DNA from: CAIZQW01 sp037133395
Lineage (GTDB): Bacteria > Verrucomicrobiota > Kiritimatiellia > RFP12 > UBA1067
NCBI GenBank assembly: GCA_037133395.1
Contig: JBAXOG010000026.1
Span: forward strand, 1 to 39,163
Direction of reading: 5' to 3'
Length of the DNA stretch: 39,163 nt
Shown here: positions 7,742-16,854 of the stretch, one piece after another
Layout of the letters: each line of letters starts with the position of its first letter
How positions within the stretch are numbered: position 1 is the stretch's first letter
The notes under the pieces: generated by a model
The model's database searches: none
What the model was told of the DNA's origin: nothing
The model's input: only the letters and a program-made list of their open reading frames with translations
Position numbers and translations under genes: made by a program

Positions 7742-8067
7742 ACAACAGTCTCGTTTTCGTACTAGCGACTCAATCGGTCAACCTTGTCAATGCGGTCAGT
7801 CGCTCAATCAGTCAATCGGTCAATCAGTCAATCCGTCACAAACAGAGCTAGCGCGTAGCGCGTAAGGTAGGGCGAACCGTCTCGGTGAGCCGCAGAGGTT
7901 TTCGCGCCTGCCCGCCGTTTTATCCGCCGTAGGCATCGCGAAGGCGGAAGTCGTATTCGCGTAGGCGGGTATTTCTGATGCTAAAAATTATTTTGACCGG
8001 CTTGACACGTTTCACTTTAGCACTTTCAGACTTACTGACACTTCCCGACTTACTGACACTCCTGCCT
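7742..8067. other. Intergenic island: cassette copy 2 with an insert, no gene
   Basis: The gap begins three bases after the GH106 stop with the same leader cassette as at 2328. It has an expanded run of GTCAATC repeats (about 7768-7838), a block of about 160 bp absent from copy 1 (7840-8000), and then two CTTACTGACACT units before the promoter at 8068. No coding sequence or RNA gene is recognised. Confidence 0.65.
7840..8000 (+). repeat. MITE-like block inserted in cassette copy 2
   Basis: This block is missing from copy 1 of the cassette, where GGTCAACCGGATTGACACG runs through. It contains TCCGCC (7923-7928) facing GGCGGA (7943-7948) and ends in GATGCTAAAAATTATTTTGACC, also found at 221-242. 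A related stretch with GAGCCGCAGAGG(G/T)TTTCGCG is at 194-214. It is non-coding and behaves like a small dispersed element; no target-site duplication could be assigned. Confidence 0.55.
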
Positions 8068-8113
8068 GTAGTAATTTTTACGACAAGACGGAGCGGGTGC
8101 ATTATGTTAAACT
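8068..8113 (+). promoter_or_regulatory. Palindrome-linked promoter for the GH2-sulfatase operon
   Basis: GTAGTAA-TTT-TTACGAC (8068-8084), -35-like AAGACG (8085-8090), 17-bp spacer, -10 TAAACT (8108-8113). ATG 8145 follows with AGAGGA as ribosome binding site. Confidence 0.75.
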
Positions 8114-8144
8114 GTAAACTCAAATGAGATTAGAGGAATGTAAC

Positions 8145-11100
8145 ATGAGACTGACGATTTATTTGTTAAGCGTTTTGGCAACGGTTTCGCTCATTGGTGC
8201 GAAGGCTGATGAAAATGTTGTTTCTTTGGGGGCCAAGACACGGTCAGAAAGTCCTTGGAACGAGGCGATCTGGGGAGAGCCCTCTGGCGAACCGACAACC
8301 GGAAAAACGTATCGTCTGAGCGGAGGTCAGAAAATCATTGGCGGTGGCGTTGCAGGCGATTTCAAGGGGGCGGCGTTGAAGCTGGATTATGTTTCGACGG
8401 CTGTACATTTGCGGGGGTCTGCGTCAGTCAATCTGTTGGGCGCCCGATACGGGGGAACGGTCCGTGCGTGGGCTGCGGGCCCGGTTGAACTGAGCGGGAC
8501 CGCGGATGTTCCGAACGCGGAAGACAATTTGACGCTGGCGGTATGGGATGGTTCGATGACGGTGCGCAGTAAGTTGGCGGGTTGCGGTACGGTGAACATT
8601 ACTGCAGTCGTGCCCGGGCCTTTCACTTTTGCCGGTGACGCCTCCGCGTTCACTGGAACGATTTGCTTGCTTGCGTCCGATAAGGCCGCAGACTACTCGG
8701 CGTTATTTAATTCCAGTGCTCCCAAAGGGCGGCTGGCACTTGTGACGCCTGAACAGGGGAAAGGCAGAGCCGTTTTTCAATTGAAGGGGACTGCCCGATT
8801 TGCCGTGATCACAGTTCCGCGTTCCGGAGGGGGCGTCCTGTTCCTGCCCAACGGGCGCTATGGCTATGGCGAACTGAAGACAGCAGGTGCCGATATGGCG
8901 TGTTTTGCGGATGCAGGCGGGACGCTTGAGGTGCTGGGCATGGAAACCAACCTTTCCCTCCAGACGGCCCTGCTGTTGCCAGGGAACGCGGACAACACGG
9001 TTTCCCTTGCAGGCAAATGGCGGTTCGCCTTGGATCCGAACGATACCGGCGTGCAAGAAAAATGGCAGGGCAAGACGCTGGCCGAACGCATCCGACTGCC
9101 CGGCATCCTGCAAGCGCAAGGCTTTGGCAACACGGTCAGCACCAATACGCCGTGGATCTCAGGACTCAACGATCCCAATTGGCAGGACCGGGCAGCCTTC
9201 AAGCCTTTCTTCAATGCCAAAGATGTGAAGATCCCTTACTTTTCCCAGCCGCCCCTTCACTATGTGGGTGCGGCGTGGTATCAGCGTGACATCGATGTGC
9301 CCTCGTCCTGGTCAGGCCGGCAGGTGGCCTTGGTACTGGAGCTTCCCCACTGGCAGACCGATGTCTGGGTCGACGGTCAGGCGGCCGGCTTCAACAAAGC
9401 GTTGGAGGCTCCGCATCTCTACGCCTTGGGCGCAGTGCCGCCCGGGCGTCACGTGCTGACCATCCGCGTGGACAATCGCAAGATAGTCCCGATAGGTGAT
9501 GATTCCCACACCATCTCCGACCAACTGGGCGGAACCTGGAACGGCATTGTCGGGCGCATTGAACTGCAAGCCGTGCCTGCTGTTAGCTTTGACACGGTGA
9601 AGGTCTATCCACGTGCCGCAGAGAAAATAGTTCGCGTGGTTGCGACGCTCCGCAACGCCTCAGGTGCCGCTGGCCGGGGCGAAGTGACAGCCAAGGCATT
9701 TTTGCGTGGCACCTCGACAACTGTTGCCAGCAAGACCGTGACAGCGGCTTGGACGCAAGAGGGCGCCGTTGTCGAGTTCGACCTGCCGCTGGGGCAGGAA
9801 GCCCGTTTGTGGGACGAGTTCAATCCCAGCCTTTATGACGTGAGTCTGGAATTGAAGGACGCGGCTGGCACAATGGATCGGCGGACGGCCACCTTCGGTC
9901 TGCGGGACTTCAGTACGTGCGGCACGCGCTTTGCCATCAATGGCCGCCCCTTTGCTTTTCGCGGCACGCATTTCGGTGGCGACTTTGCCCTCACCGGCCA
10001 TCCCGCCATGGATGTGGATTCCTGGAAACGGATATTCAGCGTCTGCAAAAGTTATGGCCTTAATGCGATGCGCTTCCATTCGTGGTGTCCTCCAGAGGCG
10101 GCCTTTGCCGCAGCCGACGAACTCGGCTTCTACCTCCAACCTGAGTGCGGGAGCTGGAGCGGATTTGCTCCGGGAAGTTTCACCGAACAATTCATCTACG
10201 AAGAGGCGATGCGTATTCTGTCCGCCTACGGCAATCATCCCTCGTTCGTGATGCTCTGCCATGGCAACGAGCCCTGGGGTCAGGACAAGGACAAGGTTTT
10301 GTTCCGTTGGGTGGAACATTTCAAGAAACAGGATCCGCGGCGGCTGTACGCGGCCAAGACCGGGATCGATCCGTGGGCGGGCGATCCATCCGATTACATG
10401 ACGCTTATGTATGGGGCCAACAGGACCTACATGAGGGCAGGCAGTGGCTGGTTTGGCAAGGACTATCGCAAAGGGCTGGAGGGGATCGCGGTTCCAGTCA
10501 TGTCCCACGAGATCGGCGAGTGGTTCGCCTTGCCTGACTTTGACGCGCTCATCGCCTCCATGACCGGCTATATGCGCCCTGGGAACATCGAGGCTTTCCG
10601 GGACATCTGGAAACGCACAGGAATGTTAAAGTATAACAAGGCTTTCGTGCAGGCCAGCGGACGCTTCCAGACGCTCTGCTACAAAGAGGAGATCGAGGCC
10701 AACCGTCGAACCCCGGGAATCGGCGGCTTCCAATTGTTGGACCTGCGCGACTACTTGGGTCAAGGCACGGCTCTGGTGGGCGTGGTGGATCCGTTGTGGA
10801 ATTCCAAGAGTTATGTGACACCCAAGGAATACAGCCGCTTCTGCGGCACCACCGCGCCGCTGGCGCGAATGACACAACTGGTCTATCGCACCAGCGCAAA
10901 ACTTAACATCCCAGTTGAGATTGCCCATGAGGGACCAGCGCCACTGATGGATGCCAAGCCCCAGTGGAAGGTTCTGGATGCCGCTGGAAAGGTTATGGCG
11001 CATGGGTTATTCCCGGTCACGCAAATCGCCACCGGCACAAACACGCTGTTGGGAATTGTGGAGGGGGACATGGCCACCTGGCCGGCTCCGGCGCGCTACA

Positions 11101-13532
11101 AACTTGTGGTCGGCTTAGCAAAAACCGAGGTTGAGAACGACTGGAACTTCTGGCTCTATCCAGATCAGGTCTCGAACACAGTTCCTGCCGATGTGCTGGT
11201 CACGCGAGACTTTGACGAGGCTGAAGCCCGCCTGTCCGCTGGCGGCAACGTGCTGTTCCTGCCCCGCCTGACCGACTTGGAATGGGCCAGCCCCATGACC
11301 CGCGACACCCCGGTCTTCTGGACTGATCTGCTCGCCTGCCAGTGGAGTCGCTTCATGGGCATCTGGTGCGATCCAAAGCATCCGGCCTTGGCGGAGTTCC
11401 CGACCGACAGCCACTATGACTGGCAATGGCGGGAACTGATTGAGCGCGGCCGTTGCAGGGCCATGCGCATCACGCATCTGAATCCGAAACTTGAACCGAT
11501 CGTCCATGTCGTCGACCAACTCTCTTACGGCCAGAAACTGGCGATGGTCTTTGAATGCCGGGTCGGCTCCGGACGCCTGTTAGTCTGCTCCGCCGACGTG
11601 GAGAGCCAACTTGAAAAGAGAACCGTTGCTCGGCAACTGCGCCAGTCACTACTGGACTATGCCGCCAGCCAAGCGTTCAAGCCGTCTGTATCGCTCACCG
11701 CGGCCGATCTTCGCACGCTGCTCCTGGACAATCTGGCCATGAGAAAACTGGGGGGCAGTGCGAAGGGCGATGGGCAGATATCGAACAAGCCGGCCAGCGC
11801 CGCGATCGACGGCGATCCCAACACCAGTTGGCAGAGCGGACACGGAGGAACAGGGAAGTATCCCCACTGGCTGGAAGTGGAGTTCCCCAGTCTGGTTGAT
11901 ATTGAGGGTCTGGTCTATCTGCCGCAACAGTACAACCGTTTGATGGAAGGCGGCATTCGGGGTTATTGCGTTGAGGTCAGCCGTGATGGCACACAATGGA
12001 CTGTGGTGGCGCAGGGCGAGTGGCCTGCGTCGTTCGCTCCGCAAACGATTCGCTTTCCAACGAAACAGACCGTGCGTAAAATGAGACTCACGTCGCTCTC
12101 TGGCGTGGGAGACGACACTGTCATGAGCGTGGCGGAACTGACACCTCTTTATGCCGGGCCCAAACTTCCGCCTGCGAAGGACGGGAAAGTTGAATACAAG
12201 AAAGTACGCACATCCACCGAGCAGGTGGTGGAGCCAGAGGAGATGGAGTCTCCGGCGGAGGCCAAAACACAACCGAACGTGGTGATCATTCTGTCCGATG
12301 ACCTCGGTTTTGCCGACGTGGGTTTCAACGGCTGCAAAGATGTCGCCACGCCGCACATTGATTCTCTCGCGGCCAACGGCGTCCGGTTCACTCAGGGCTA
12401 TGTCTCCGCGCCGCTTTGCAGCCCTTCCCGCGCCGGGCTGATGACGGGCCGCCACCAGCAACGCTGGGGGCATGATGACAACTACAATGCCGTCGATTTG
12501 CCGCTGGCCGAAGCCACCGTGGGAGACCGGATGAAGGCGCTGGGCTACGTCACTGGCATGATTGGCAAATGGCATCTGCGCGGAACGGATCGGAAGGCGG
12601 CGTTTCTGCCCACACTGCGCGGCTTTGACGAGGTGTTCCACCCTGACGGCAACGCGTTTTACTACGCCGCGCCCGTGCTCGACTCCCGGCTTTCGCGGAC
12701 GGCCTTCCAGCCGGCAAAGGACAAGGCGGCTTACACGACCGAGCTGAACTCGGCACGCGCCGTGGAATTCATCAGCCAGCACAAGGCCGCCCCGTTCTGC
12801 CTCTATCTGGCGTTCAACAATGTCCACGGGCCGCTGGAGGTCCCGCAGAAATACATCGACCTCATCACCGCTCCCGTCGCCAACCCGGATCGGAGAAAAA
12901 TGGCCGCGATGGTGCTGGCGCTGGATGACGCGGTCGGCGAAGTGCTGAAGGCCCTGCGGAAAAACAGTCTGGAAGATAACACGCTGGTGTTCTTCCTGAA
13001 TGACAATGGTGGCGTGCTCATGTCCGGGAATCCGGTGTCCGATAACACGCCCTTCAGCGGCGGCAAGAGCACGGTGAAGGAAGGCGGCTTCCACGTTCCG
13101 TTCGTGTTGCAGTGGAAGGCGAAGTTCCCGCAGGCGCGCACCTACGACCTGCCCGTGAGTTCGCTCGACGTGCTGCCGACGATTGTCTCGGCCTGCGGCG
13201 GCACAGTCAAGCCGGAGTGGAATTTGGATGGTGTTGATTTGCTGCCGTTCCTCGAAGGGCAGGCCAGCGGTCAGCCGCACCGCGTATTGTGCTGGCGCCA
13301 GAACGACCGGTGCGCGATCCGCAAGGGCGACTGGAAGCTTGAACGCGCCTCCGAGGGTTCGCGATGGGAACTGTACAACCTCAAAGCGGATGTCGGCGAA
13401 AGAAACAACCTCGCCAAGGCGGAGCCTGAAAAAGTTGCGGAGTTGAAAGCTGAATGGGAGATGTGGAATGCCCAGATGGCGCCACCTCAGGAATCGATTC
13501 AGCCCGGTAAAGTCAAACACAAGGAGGAGTGA
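8145..13532 (+). CDS. GH2 - CBM32 - sulfatase fusion enzyme
   Basis: ATG 8145 (1795 residues) is preferred over ATG 8124 because AGAGGA precedes it and the signal peptide MRLTIYLLSVLATVSLIGA then begins at once. Order of parts: beta-rich region (about 30-280); GH2 sugar-binding and Ig-like domains (about 285-580); GH2 TIM barrel (about 583-870) with probable acid Glu709 in HGNEPWG and nucleophile candidate Glu789 in SHEIGEW; a region of unclear fold; an F5/8-type (CBM32-like) domain (about 1210-1340, ASAAIDGDPNTSW); and an arylsulfatase-type domain (about 1376-1770) with CSPSR at Cys1425, the formylglycine site. All parts look intact. Both activities on one exported chain suggest a sulfated glycan whose sulfate must go before or after the GH2 cut. 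The specific sugar is not readable. The next gene starts 5 bp after the stop. Confidence 0.88.
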   Translation: MRLTIYLLSVLATVSLIGAKADENVVSLGAKTRSESPWNEAIWGEPSGEPTTGKTYRLSGGQKIIGGGVAGDFKGAALKLDYVSTAVHLRGSASVNLLGARYGGTVRAWAAGPVELSGTADVPNAEDNLTLAVWDGSMTVRSKLAGCGTVNITAVVPGPFTFAGDASAFTGTICLLASDKAADYSALFNSSAPKGRLALVTPEQGKGRAVFQLKGTARFAVITVPRSGGGVLFLPNGRYGYGELKTAGADMACFADAGGTLEVLGMETNLSLQTALLLPGNADNTVSLAGKWRFALDPNDTGVQEKWQGKTLAERIRLPGILQAQGFGNTVSTNTPWISGLNDPNWQDRAAFKPFFNAKDVKIPYFSQPPLHYVGAAWYQRDIDVPSSWSGRQVALVLELPHWQTDVWVDGQAAGFNKALEAPHLYALGAVPPGRHVLTIRVDNRKIVPIGDDSHTISDQLGGTWNGIVGRIELQAVPAVSFDTVKVYPRAAEKIVRVVATLRNASGAAGRGEVTAKAFLRGTSTTVASKTVTAAWTQEGAVVEFDLPLGQEARLWDEFNPSLYDVSLELKDAAGTMDRRTATFGLRDFSTCGTRFAINGRPFAFRGTHFGGDFALTGHPAMDVDSWKRIFSVCKSYGLNAMRFHSWCPPEAAFAAADELGFYLQPECGSWSGFAPGSFTEQFIYEEAMRILSAYGNHPSFVMLCHGNEPWGQDKDKVLFRWVEHFKKQDPRRLYAAKTGIDPWAGDPSDYMTLMYGANRTYMRAGSGWFGKDYRKGLEGIAVPVMSHEIGEWFALPDFDALIASMTGYMRPGNIEAFRDIWKRTGMLKYNKAFVQASGRFQTLCYKEEIEANRRTPGIGGFQLLDLRDYLGQGTALVGVVDPLWNSKSYVTPKEYSRFCGTTAPLARMTQLVYRTSAKLNIPVEIAHEGPAPLMDAKPQWKVLDAAGKVMAHGLFPVTQIATGTNTLLGIVEGDMATWPAPARYKLVVGLAKTEVENDWNFWLYPDQVSNTVPADVLVTRDFDEAEARLSAGGNVLFLPRLTDLEWASPMTRDTPVFWTDLLACQWSRFMGIWCDPKHPALAEFPTDSHYDWQWRELIERGRCRAMRITHLNPKLEPIVHVVDQLSYGQKLAMVFECRVGSGRLLVCSADVESQLEKRTVARQLRQSLLDYAASQAFKPSVSLTAADLRTLLLDNLAMRKLGGSAKGDGQISNKPASAAIDGDPNTSWQSGHGGTGKYPHWLEVEFPSLVDIEGLVYLPQQYNRLMEGGIRGYCVEVSRDGTQWTVVAQGEWPASFAPQTIRFPTKQTVRKMRLTSLSGVGDDTVMSVAELTPLYAGPKLPPAKDGKVEYKKVRTSTEQVVEPEEMESPAEAKTQPNVVIILSDDLGFADVGFNGCKDVATPHIDSLAANGVRFTQGYVSAPLCSPSRAGLMTGRHQQRWGHDDNYNAVDLPLAEATVGDRMKALGYVTGMIGKWHLRGTDRKAAFLPTLRGFDEVFHPDGNAFYYAAPVLDSRLSRTAFQPAKDKAAYTTELNSARAVEFISQHKAAPFCLYLAFNNVHGPLEVPQKYIDLITAPVANPDRRKMAAMVLALDDAVGEVLKALRKNSLEDNTLVFFLNDNGGVLMSGNPVSDNTPFSGGKSTVKEGGFHVPFVLQWKAKFPQARTYDLPVSSLDVLPTIVSACGGTVKPEWNLDGVDLLPFLEGQASGQPHRVLCWRQNDRCAIRKGDWKLERASEGSRWELYNLKADVGERNNLAKAEPEKVAELKAEWEMWNAQMAPPQESIQPGKVKHKEE

Positions 13533-13537
13533 GGCTC

Positions 13538-15163
13538 ATGCAAACTACGTCATACACACTCGGCATTTTCGCTGCGGCCGTTCTGCAAATCATGACTGCG
13601 TCCGCGGCGGAGCCGGAGGTCCAGGCGAAGGCGCTGAAATACCGCATCGTTTCCTTCAACGAGGCGCGTCTGGTTGACAAGGAACTCATCAGACAGGCGG
13701 CTGATTTGGGGTATAACGGCGTCATGATTCAGATGGCGGGCTCGAATCTAAAGAGGGTCAAGGAACTTATTGAGTGCGACAAAAAGGAGGGAATTTTCGA
13801 TTTCTGCCATCAGCGCGGGATGAAGGTGACCGTCTGGGTGCGTGAACTGATGGACATGCCGAAGGAAAAGAGCCCTGGCGCTCTGGGGTCGGTGACGCTT
13901 GAGAACCAGAAGCTCTGGGATTATCTCGCCGAGCGTTACGAATGGATGCTAAAAGAGGCGCTTCCGAAAGCCGACGGCCTGGTTCTGACCGTTGTGGAAT
14001 CGCAGATAAAAGTCACCGATGCCGCGCTGATGAACAAGCTGACGGACGTGATCCACCAAAAGTGCCGCAAATACGGCAAAACGCTCATCGTCCGCACCTT
14101 TGTCTGGCATCCCGAGGAACTCGAGGGCGTCATGGGAGCGGTCGCCAAGATGCCGGAGGAAACGGTGATCATGTCGAAGGTGGTGCCGCAGGACTGGCAG
14201 ATGCGCGGGATCGACGCGATGGAGATCGGGCGGGTGGGCAACCGCGAACAGATCGTCGAGTATGATGTGGCGGGCGAATATTTCTTGCGCGACAACGTGG
14301 CCAACTGTTTTCCGGACGTGCTCAAGCGCCAGTTCGATTACGGCATCGCACACGGAGTCGACGGGATTTGCGTCCGCATCGACCGCCGTGGTGCTTCGGT
14401 TCTCCACGGTCCGCAGGAGGTGAACCTCTGGGCCTTGGGGATGTTTGCCACGGGTAAGAGCATGACCGTGGATGAGGTGTGGTCCGCCTGGGCCGAGGCT
14501 CGGTACGGACAGGCGGCGGCCCCGGGGGTCGTCCGGGCTTTGAAACCGACCGGCGCGGTGGTTGCCGAGATGTTGAGCGTCGGGCCTTTCACCGTTGGCG
14601 ACACGCGGGGGTTCCCGCCGCGACCTGACGAGAACTATCTCAACCAGAACTGGCAGAACTGGCGCTGGGATGCGAGTCTGCTCCCGCAGAAGGTCAAGGT
14701 TGAGGAGGGGGACCCTGCCTTTACAAGAGAAGTTGAAGACCAGAAGAGTAAAGCCGCGAACCTGGCCAGGCAAGCGCTCGAGGACCTTGCCAAGGTTGAG
14801 GACAAACTCGATCCGGCGGACTATCAGATTCTCCACACCAAGCTGCTCACGAACGCCATCCAGTTAGAGTTCCGGTCGGCGATGACCCTGGTCATTCTGC
14901 GTATCAACCGGCTGCTCCGCACCCACGATGCCAACGAAAAGGCGGTACTGCTCAGCGCGCTTGCCAAGGACTTGCAGACCATCCGGAGCGTGGCGCAGCG
15001 GGACTATGGTACGCCGGTTGAAATCGAAAAGTTTGGCCGGAAGTGGAAGGTCGGCGTCCCGCAGGGACTGAACGTGAAAAAAATGAACGAGTGGGTAGAA
15101 AAGACCCAAAACTATATTTCAGAAAAAGGAACCGTCGCCCTCACTCAACGAAATGTTGAATGA
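13538..15163 (+). CDS. Secreted alpha-glucuronidase-like (GH67-related) TIM-barrel protein
   Basis: ATG 13538 (541 residues) has a strong AAGGAGGAG at 13521-13529 that overlaps the end of the previous gene, so the two genes are translationally linked. A signal peptide (MQTTSYTLGIFAAAVLQIMTASA) leads into a barrel-like region with YNGVMIQMAG and DGLVLTVVES. The segment from VGNREQIVEYDVAGEYF through DGICVRIDRRGASVLHGPQE to the region near VDEVWSAWAEARYG resembles the central and C-terminal parts of alpha-glucuronidase-type proteins (GH67-like) as I know them. The catalytic carboxylates cannot be fixed by eye. A uronic-acid glycosidase is a reasonable guess; another barrel glycosidase is possible. 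The C-terminal 120 residues look helical. Confidence 0.6.
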   Translation: MQTTSYTLGIFAAAVLQIMTASAAEPEVQAKALKYRIVSFNEARLVDKELIRQAADLGYNGVMIQMAGSNLKRVKELIECDKKEGIFDFCHQRGMKVTVWVRELMDMPKEKSPGALGSVTLENQKLWDYLAERYEWMLKEALPKADGLVLTVVESQIKVTDAALMNKLTDVIHQKCRKYGKTLIVRTFVWHPEELEGVMGAVAKMPEETVIMSKVVPQDWQMRGIDAMEIGRVGNREQIVEYDVAGEYFLRDNVANCFPDVLKRQFDYGIAHGVDGICVRIDRRGASVLHGPQEVNLWALGMFATGKSMTVDEVWSAWAEARYGQAAAPGVVRALKPTGAVVAEMLSVGPFTVGDTRGFPPRPDENYLNQNWQNWRWDASLLPQKVKVEEGDPAFTREVEDQKSKAANLARQALEDLAKVEDKLDPADYQILHTKLLTNAIQLEFRSAMTLVILRINRLLRTHDANEKAVLLSALAKDLQTIRSVAQRDYGTPVEIEKFGRKWKVGVPQGLNVKKMNEWVEKTQNYISEKGTVALTQRNVE

Positions 15164-15182
15164 CAGGAGTCATATATAGTTA

Positions 15183-16540
15183 ATGCGCTACACACCTTCG
15201 CTGCCTTCACCGCTCTGCTGTTGTCACCGCTGGCTGCGCTGCATGCTGCGGAAGGGCCGCTGCCCGCCAGCCAATTTCGCATTGACCGGCAAGCGCTGGT
15301 GACGCGGCATAACATCGAGCTGAATGACGTGGGCCATCGGCTTGCCATCGGTAATGGCGAGTTCTGTTTTGGCGCCGACGGCACCGGGCTCCAGACGTTC
15401 ACCGGCAACACCATGTCGCACTGGGCCTGGCATTCGTTTCCTCTGCCGGAAGGCTGGACCAAGGAGAGGGTGCCGCCGACGGGGACGTTTCAGAAGGGGC
15501 GGAATACCGGGGCTGACATTTTTCCGAAAGACAAAGAGGGGCTTCGAACATGGATGTTCGATAATCCTCATAAGATCAACCTCGGACGAATACGTTTGAG
15601 CCGGAGCAATGGGGTGGATCTGGCGAAGACAGATATTACCGATTTATCAAGGACGCTGGACTTGTGGTCGGGAAGGCAAACGAGCAGTTACAAGGTTGAT
15701 GGACAAGCGGTCCGGGTGGAAACGTGTGTACATCCGGCGGTGGATATGGTGGCGGTTCGGATTGAGTCGTCGCTGCTGGAGAAGGGTGAGCTTGAGGTGA
15801 TCGTGGATTTTCCAGGCCCGACTTCGAAGGGTAAGGAGCCTTGGGTTGGCGATTTCAAGACTGTCACAGGCCATCAGACGGCGCTTGCGCGAAAAGGAGA
15901 GAGCCGGGCTGATTTCAAAAGGACCTTGGATGAAACATCGTATTCGGTCGGTCTCGAATGGTCGAAGGGTGTCAGTCTTGTCGAGCGCGGCAGCCATGCG
16001 TTCAGTATCGTTTCCAGGGATGTCAAGGTGCTGGAATTCTGCTGTGCCTTCTCGGCTTTGCCGGGCGGTGAGTCCCTGCCTTCTTTTGAGGTGACGAGAG
16101 CTGCGGCTGCGAAGCGGTGGGAGACATTCTGGAAATCCGGCGGGGCCATCGATTTGTCGCAGAGCAAGGATCCCCGCTGGAAAGAGTTGGAGCGGCGGAT
16201 TGTGCTGTCGCAGTACCAGATGGCGGCGCAATCGGCGGGGGAGTGGCCGTCGGCTGAGATCGGACTGATGGCGCTGGACGGCTGGCGGAGCCAGTTTCAC
16301 ATGGAGATGGTGTGGTGGCATTTGGCGCACTATGCACTCTGGGATCGATGGGAGATGGCCGATAAGGCGCTCGGGTGCTATAAAAGGTTTACCCCGGCCG
16401 CGCGTGAGTTGGCGCAACAGCTGGGCTACAAAGGTTTGAAGTGGCAGAAGTCAGGGAATACGGGGACAGACAATATTGAAACACAGACCGGATATCGGAA
16501 TACGGGGACAGACAATATTGAAACATCGCTTAATCGTTGA
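15183..16540 (+). pseudogene. Broken six-hairpin glycosidase-like gene
   Basis: The reading frame is open from 15164 and encodes a convincing signal peptide (LHTFAAFTALLLSPLAALHA), but the only good start, ATG 15183 behind CAGGAG, is out of frame with it. In-frame choices are TTG 15221, which cuts off the signal peptide, or a non-standard ATA at 15176. A one-base slip near the start is likely. The body has RLAIGNGEFCFGADGTGLQ and later MEMVWWHLAHYALWDRWEMA, as in (alpha/alpha)6 GH95/GH65-like glycosidases. It breaks off at about 16453, where the repeat element begins, and the last 29 codons before the stop at 16538-16540 are repeat sequence. Several hundred residues of the barrel are therefore missing. 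It would have been the third gene of the operon starting at 8145. Confidence 0.75.
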
Positions 16541-16592
16541 GAGCCGTCGATCCAAATATTGTCGTTTTATGGCTAAGTGTGACCGTCGAGAT
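16455..16592 (+). repeat. 138-bp REP-containing unit, copy 1
   Basis: The unit begins GGAATACGGGGACAGACAAT, carries that motif twice (16455 and 16497, 42 bp apart) and an inverted partial match, AATATTGTC, near 16556. It is repeated exactly at 16593-16730. Confidence 0.95.
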
Positions 16593-16730
16593 GGAATACG
16601 GGGACAGACAATATTGAAACACAGACCGGATATCGGAATACGGGGACAGACAATATTGAAACATCGCTTAATCGTTGAGAGCCGTCGATCCAAATATTGT
16701 CGTTTTATGGCTAAGTGTGACCGTCGAGAT
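16593..16730 (+). repeat. 138-bp REP-containing unit, copy 2
   Basis: By direct reading it is identical to 16455-16592 over its full length. Together the two units present four copies of GGGGACAGACAATATTGAAAC, at 42- and 96-bp steps. Perfect identity points to a recent duplication, or to an assembly artefact. Confidence 0.95.
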
Positions 16731-16854
16731 TAGTCAGCTCGACGAAAGGAGGTCGTGTGGAGCGATATTTCCTTTTTGAGGAAAAGCAATGACGCCAGAG
16801 GATATCATTTTCATCCACGGTTTGAATCGGTGCGAATATTTTCCGTCTTAACGG
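16731..16854. other. Short non-coding stretch downstream of the transposase
   Basis: It contains CTTTTTGAGGAAAAG (about 16771-16785), a weak inverted repeat, and a tiny open frame from 16789 that resembles nothing I know. No gene is supported. Confidence 0.4.

Larger units (their letters stand above)
7745..8210 (+). repeat. Leader and signal-peptide cassette, copy 2
   Basis: Homologous to 2328-2595 from the ACAGTCTCG start through the signal-peptide codons. The protein starts MRLTIYLLSVLAT, against MRLTVYLLSVLAT in copy 1, but the mature proteins have nothing in common. The promoter and spacing are the same in both copies. Confidence 0.8.

Noticed and set aside
11649..13520. Very long open frame on the minus strand opposite the sulfatase domain
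   Set aside because: The plus frame has clear GH2/CBM/sulfatase motifs with a signal peptide and ribosome binding site; the minus reading is rich in Arg and His, has no recognisable motif, and arises from the GC-rich codon pattern.
16455..16730. The 138-bp repeats as coding repeats of the glycosidase
   Set aside because: The frame only reads into them for 29 codons (NTGTDNIET twice) before a stop; they are intergenic REP-type DNA.
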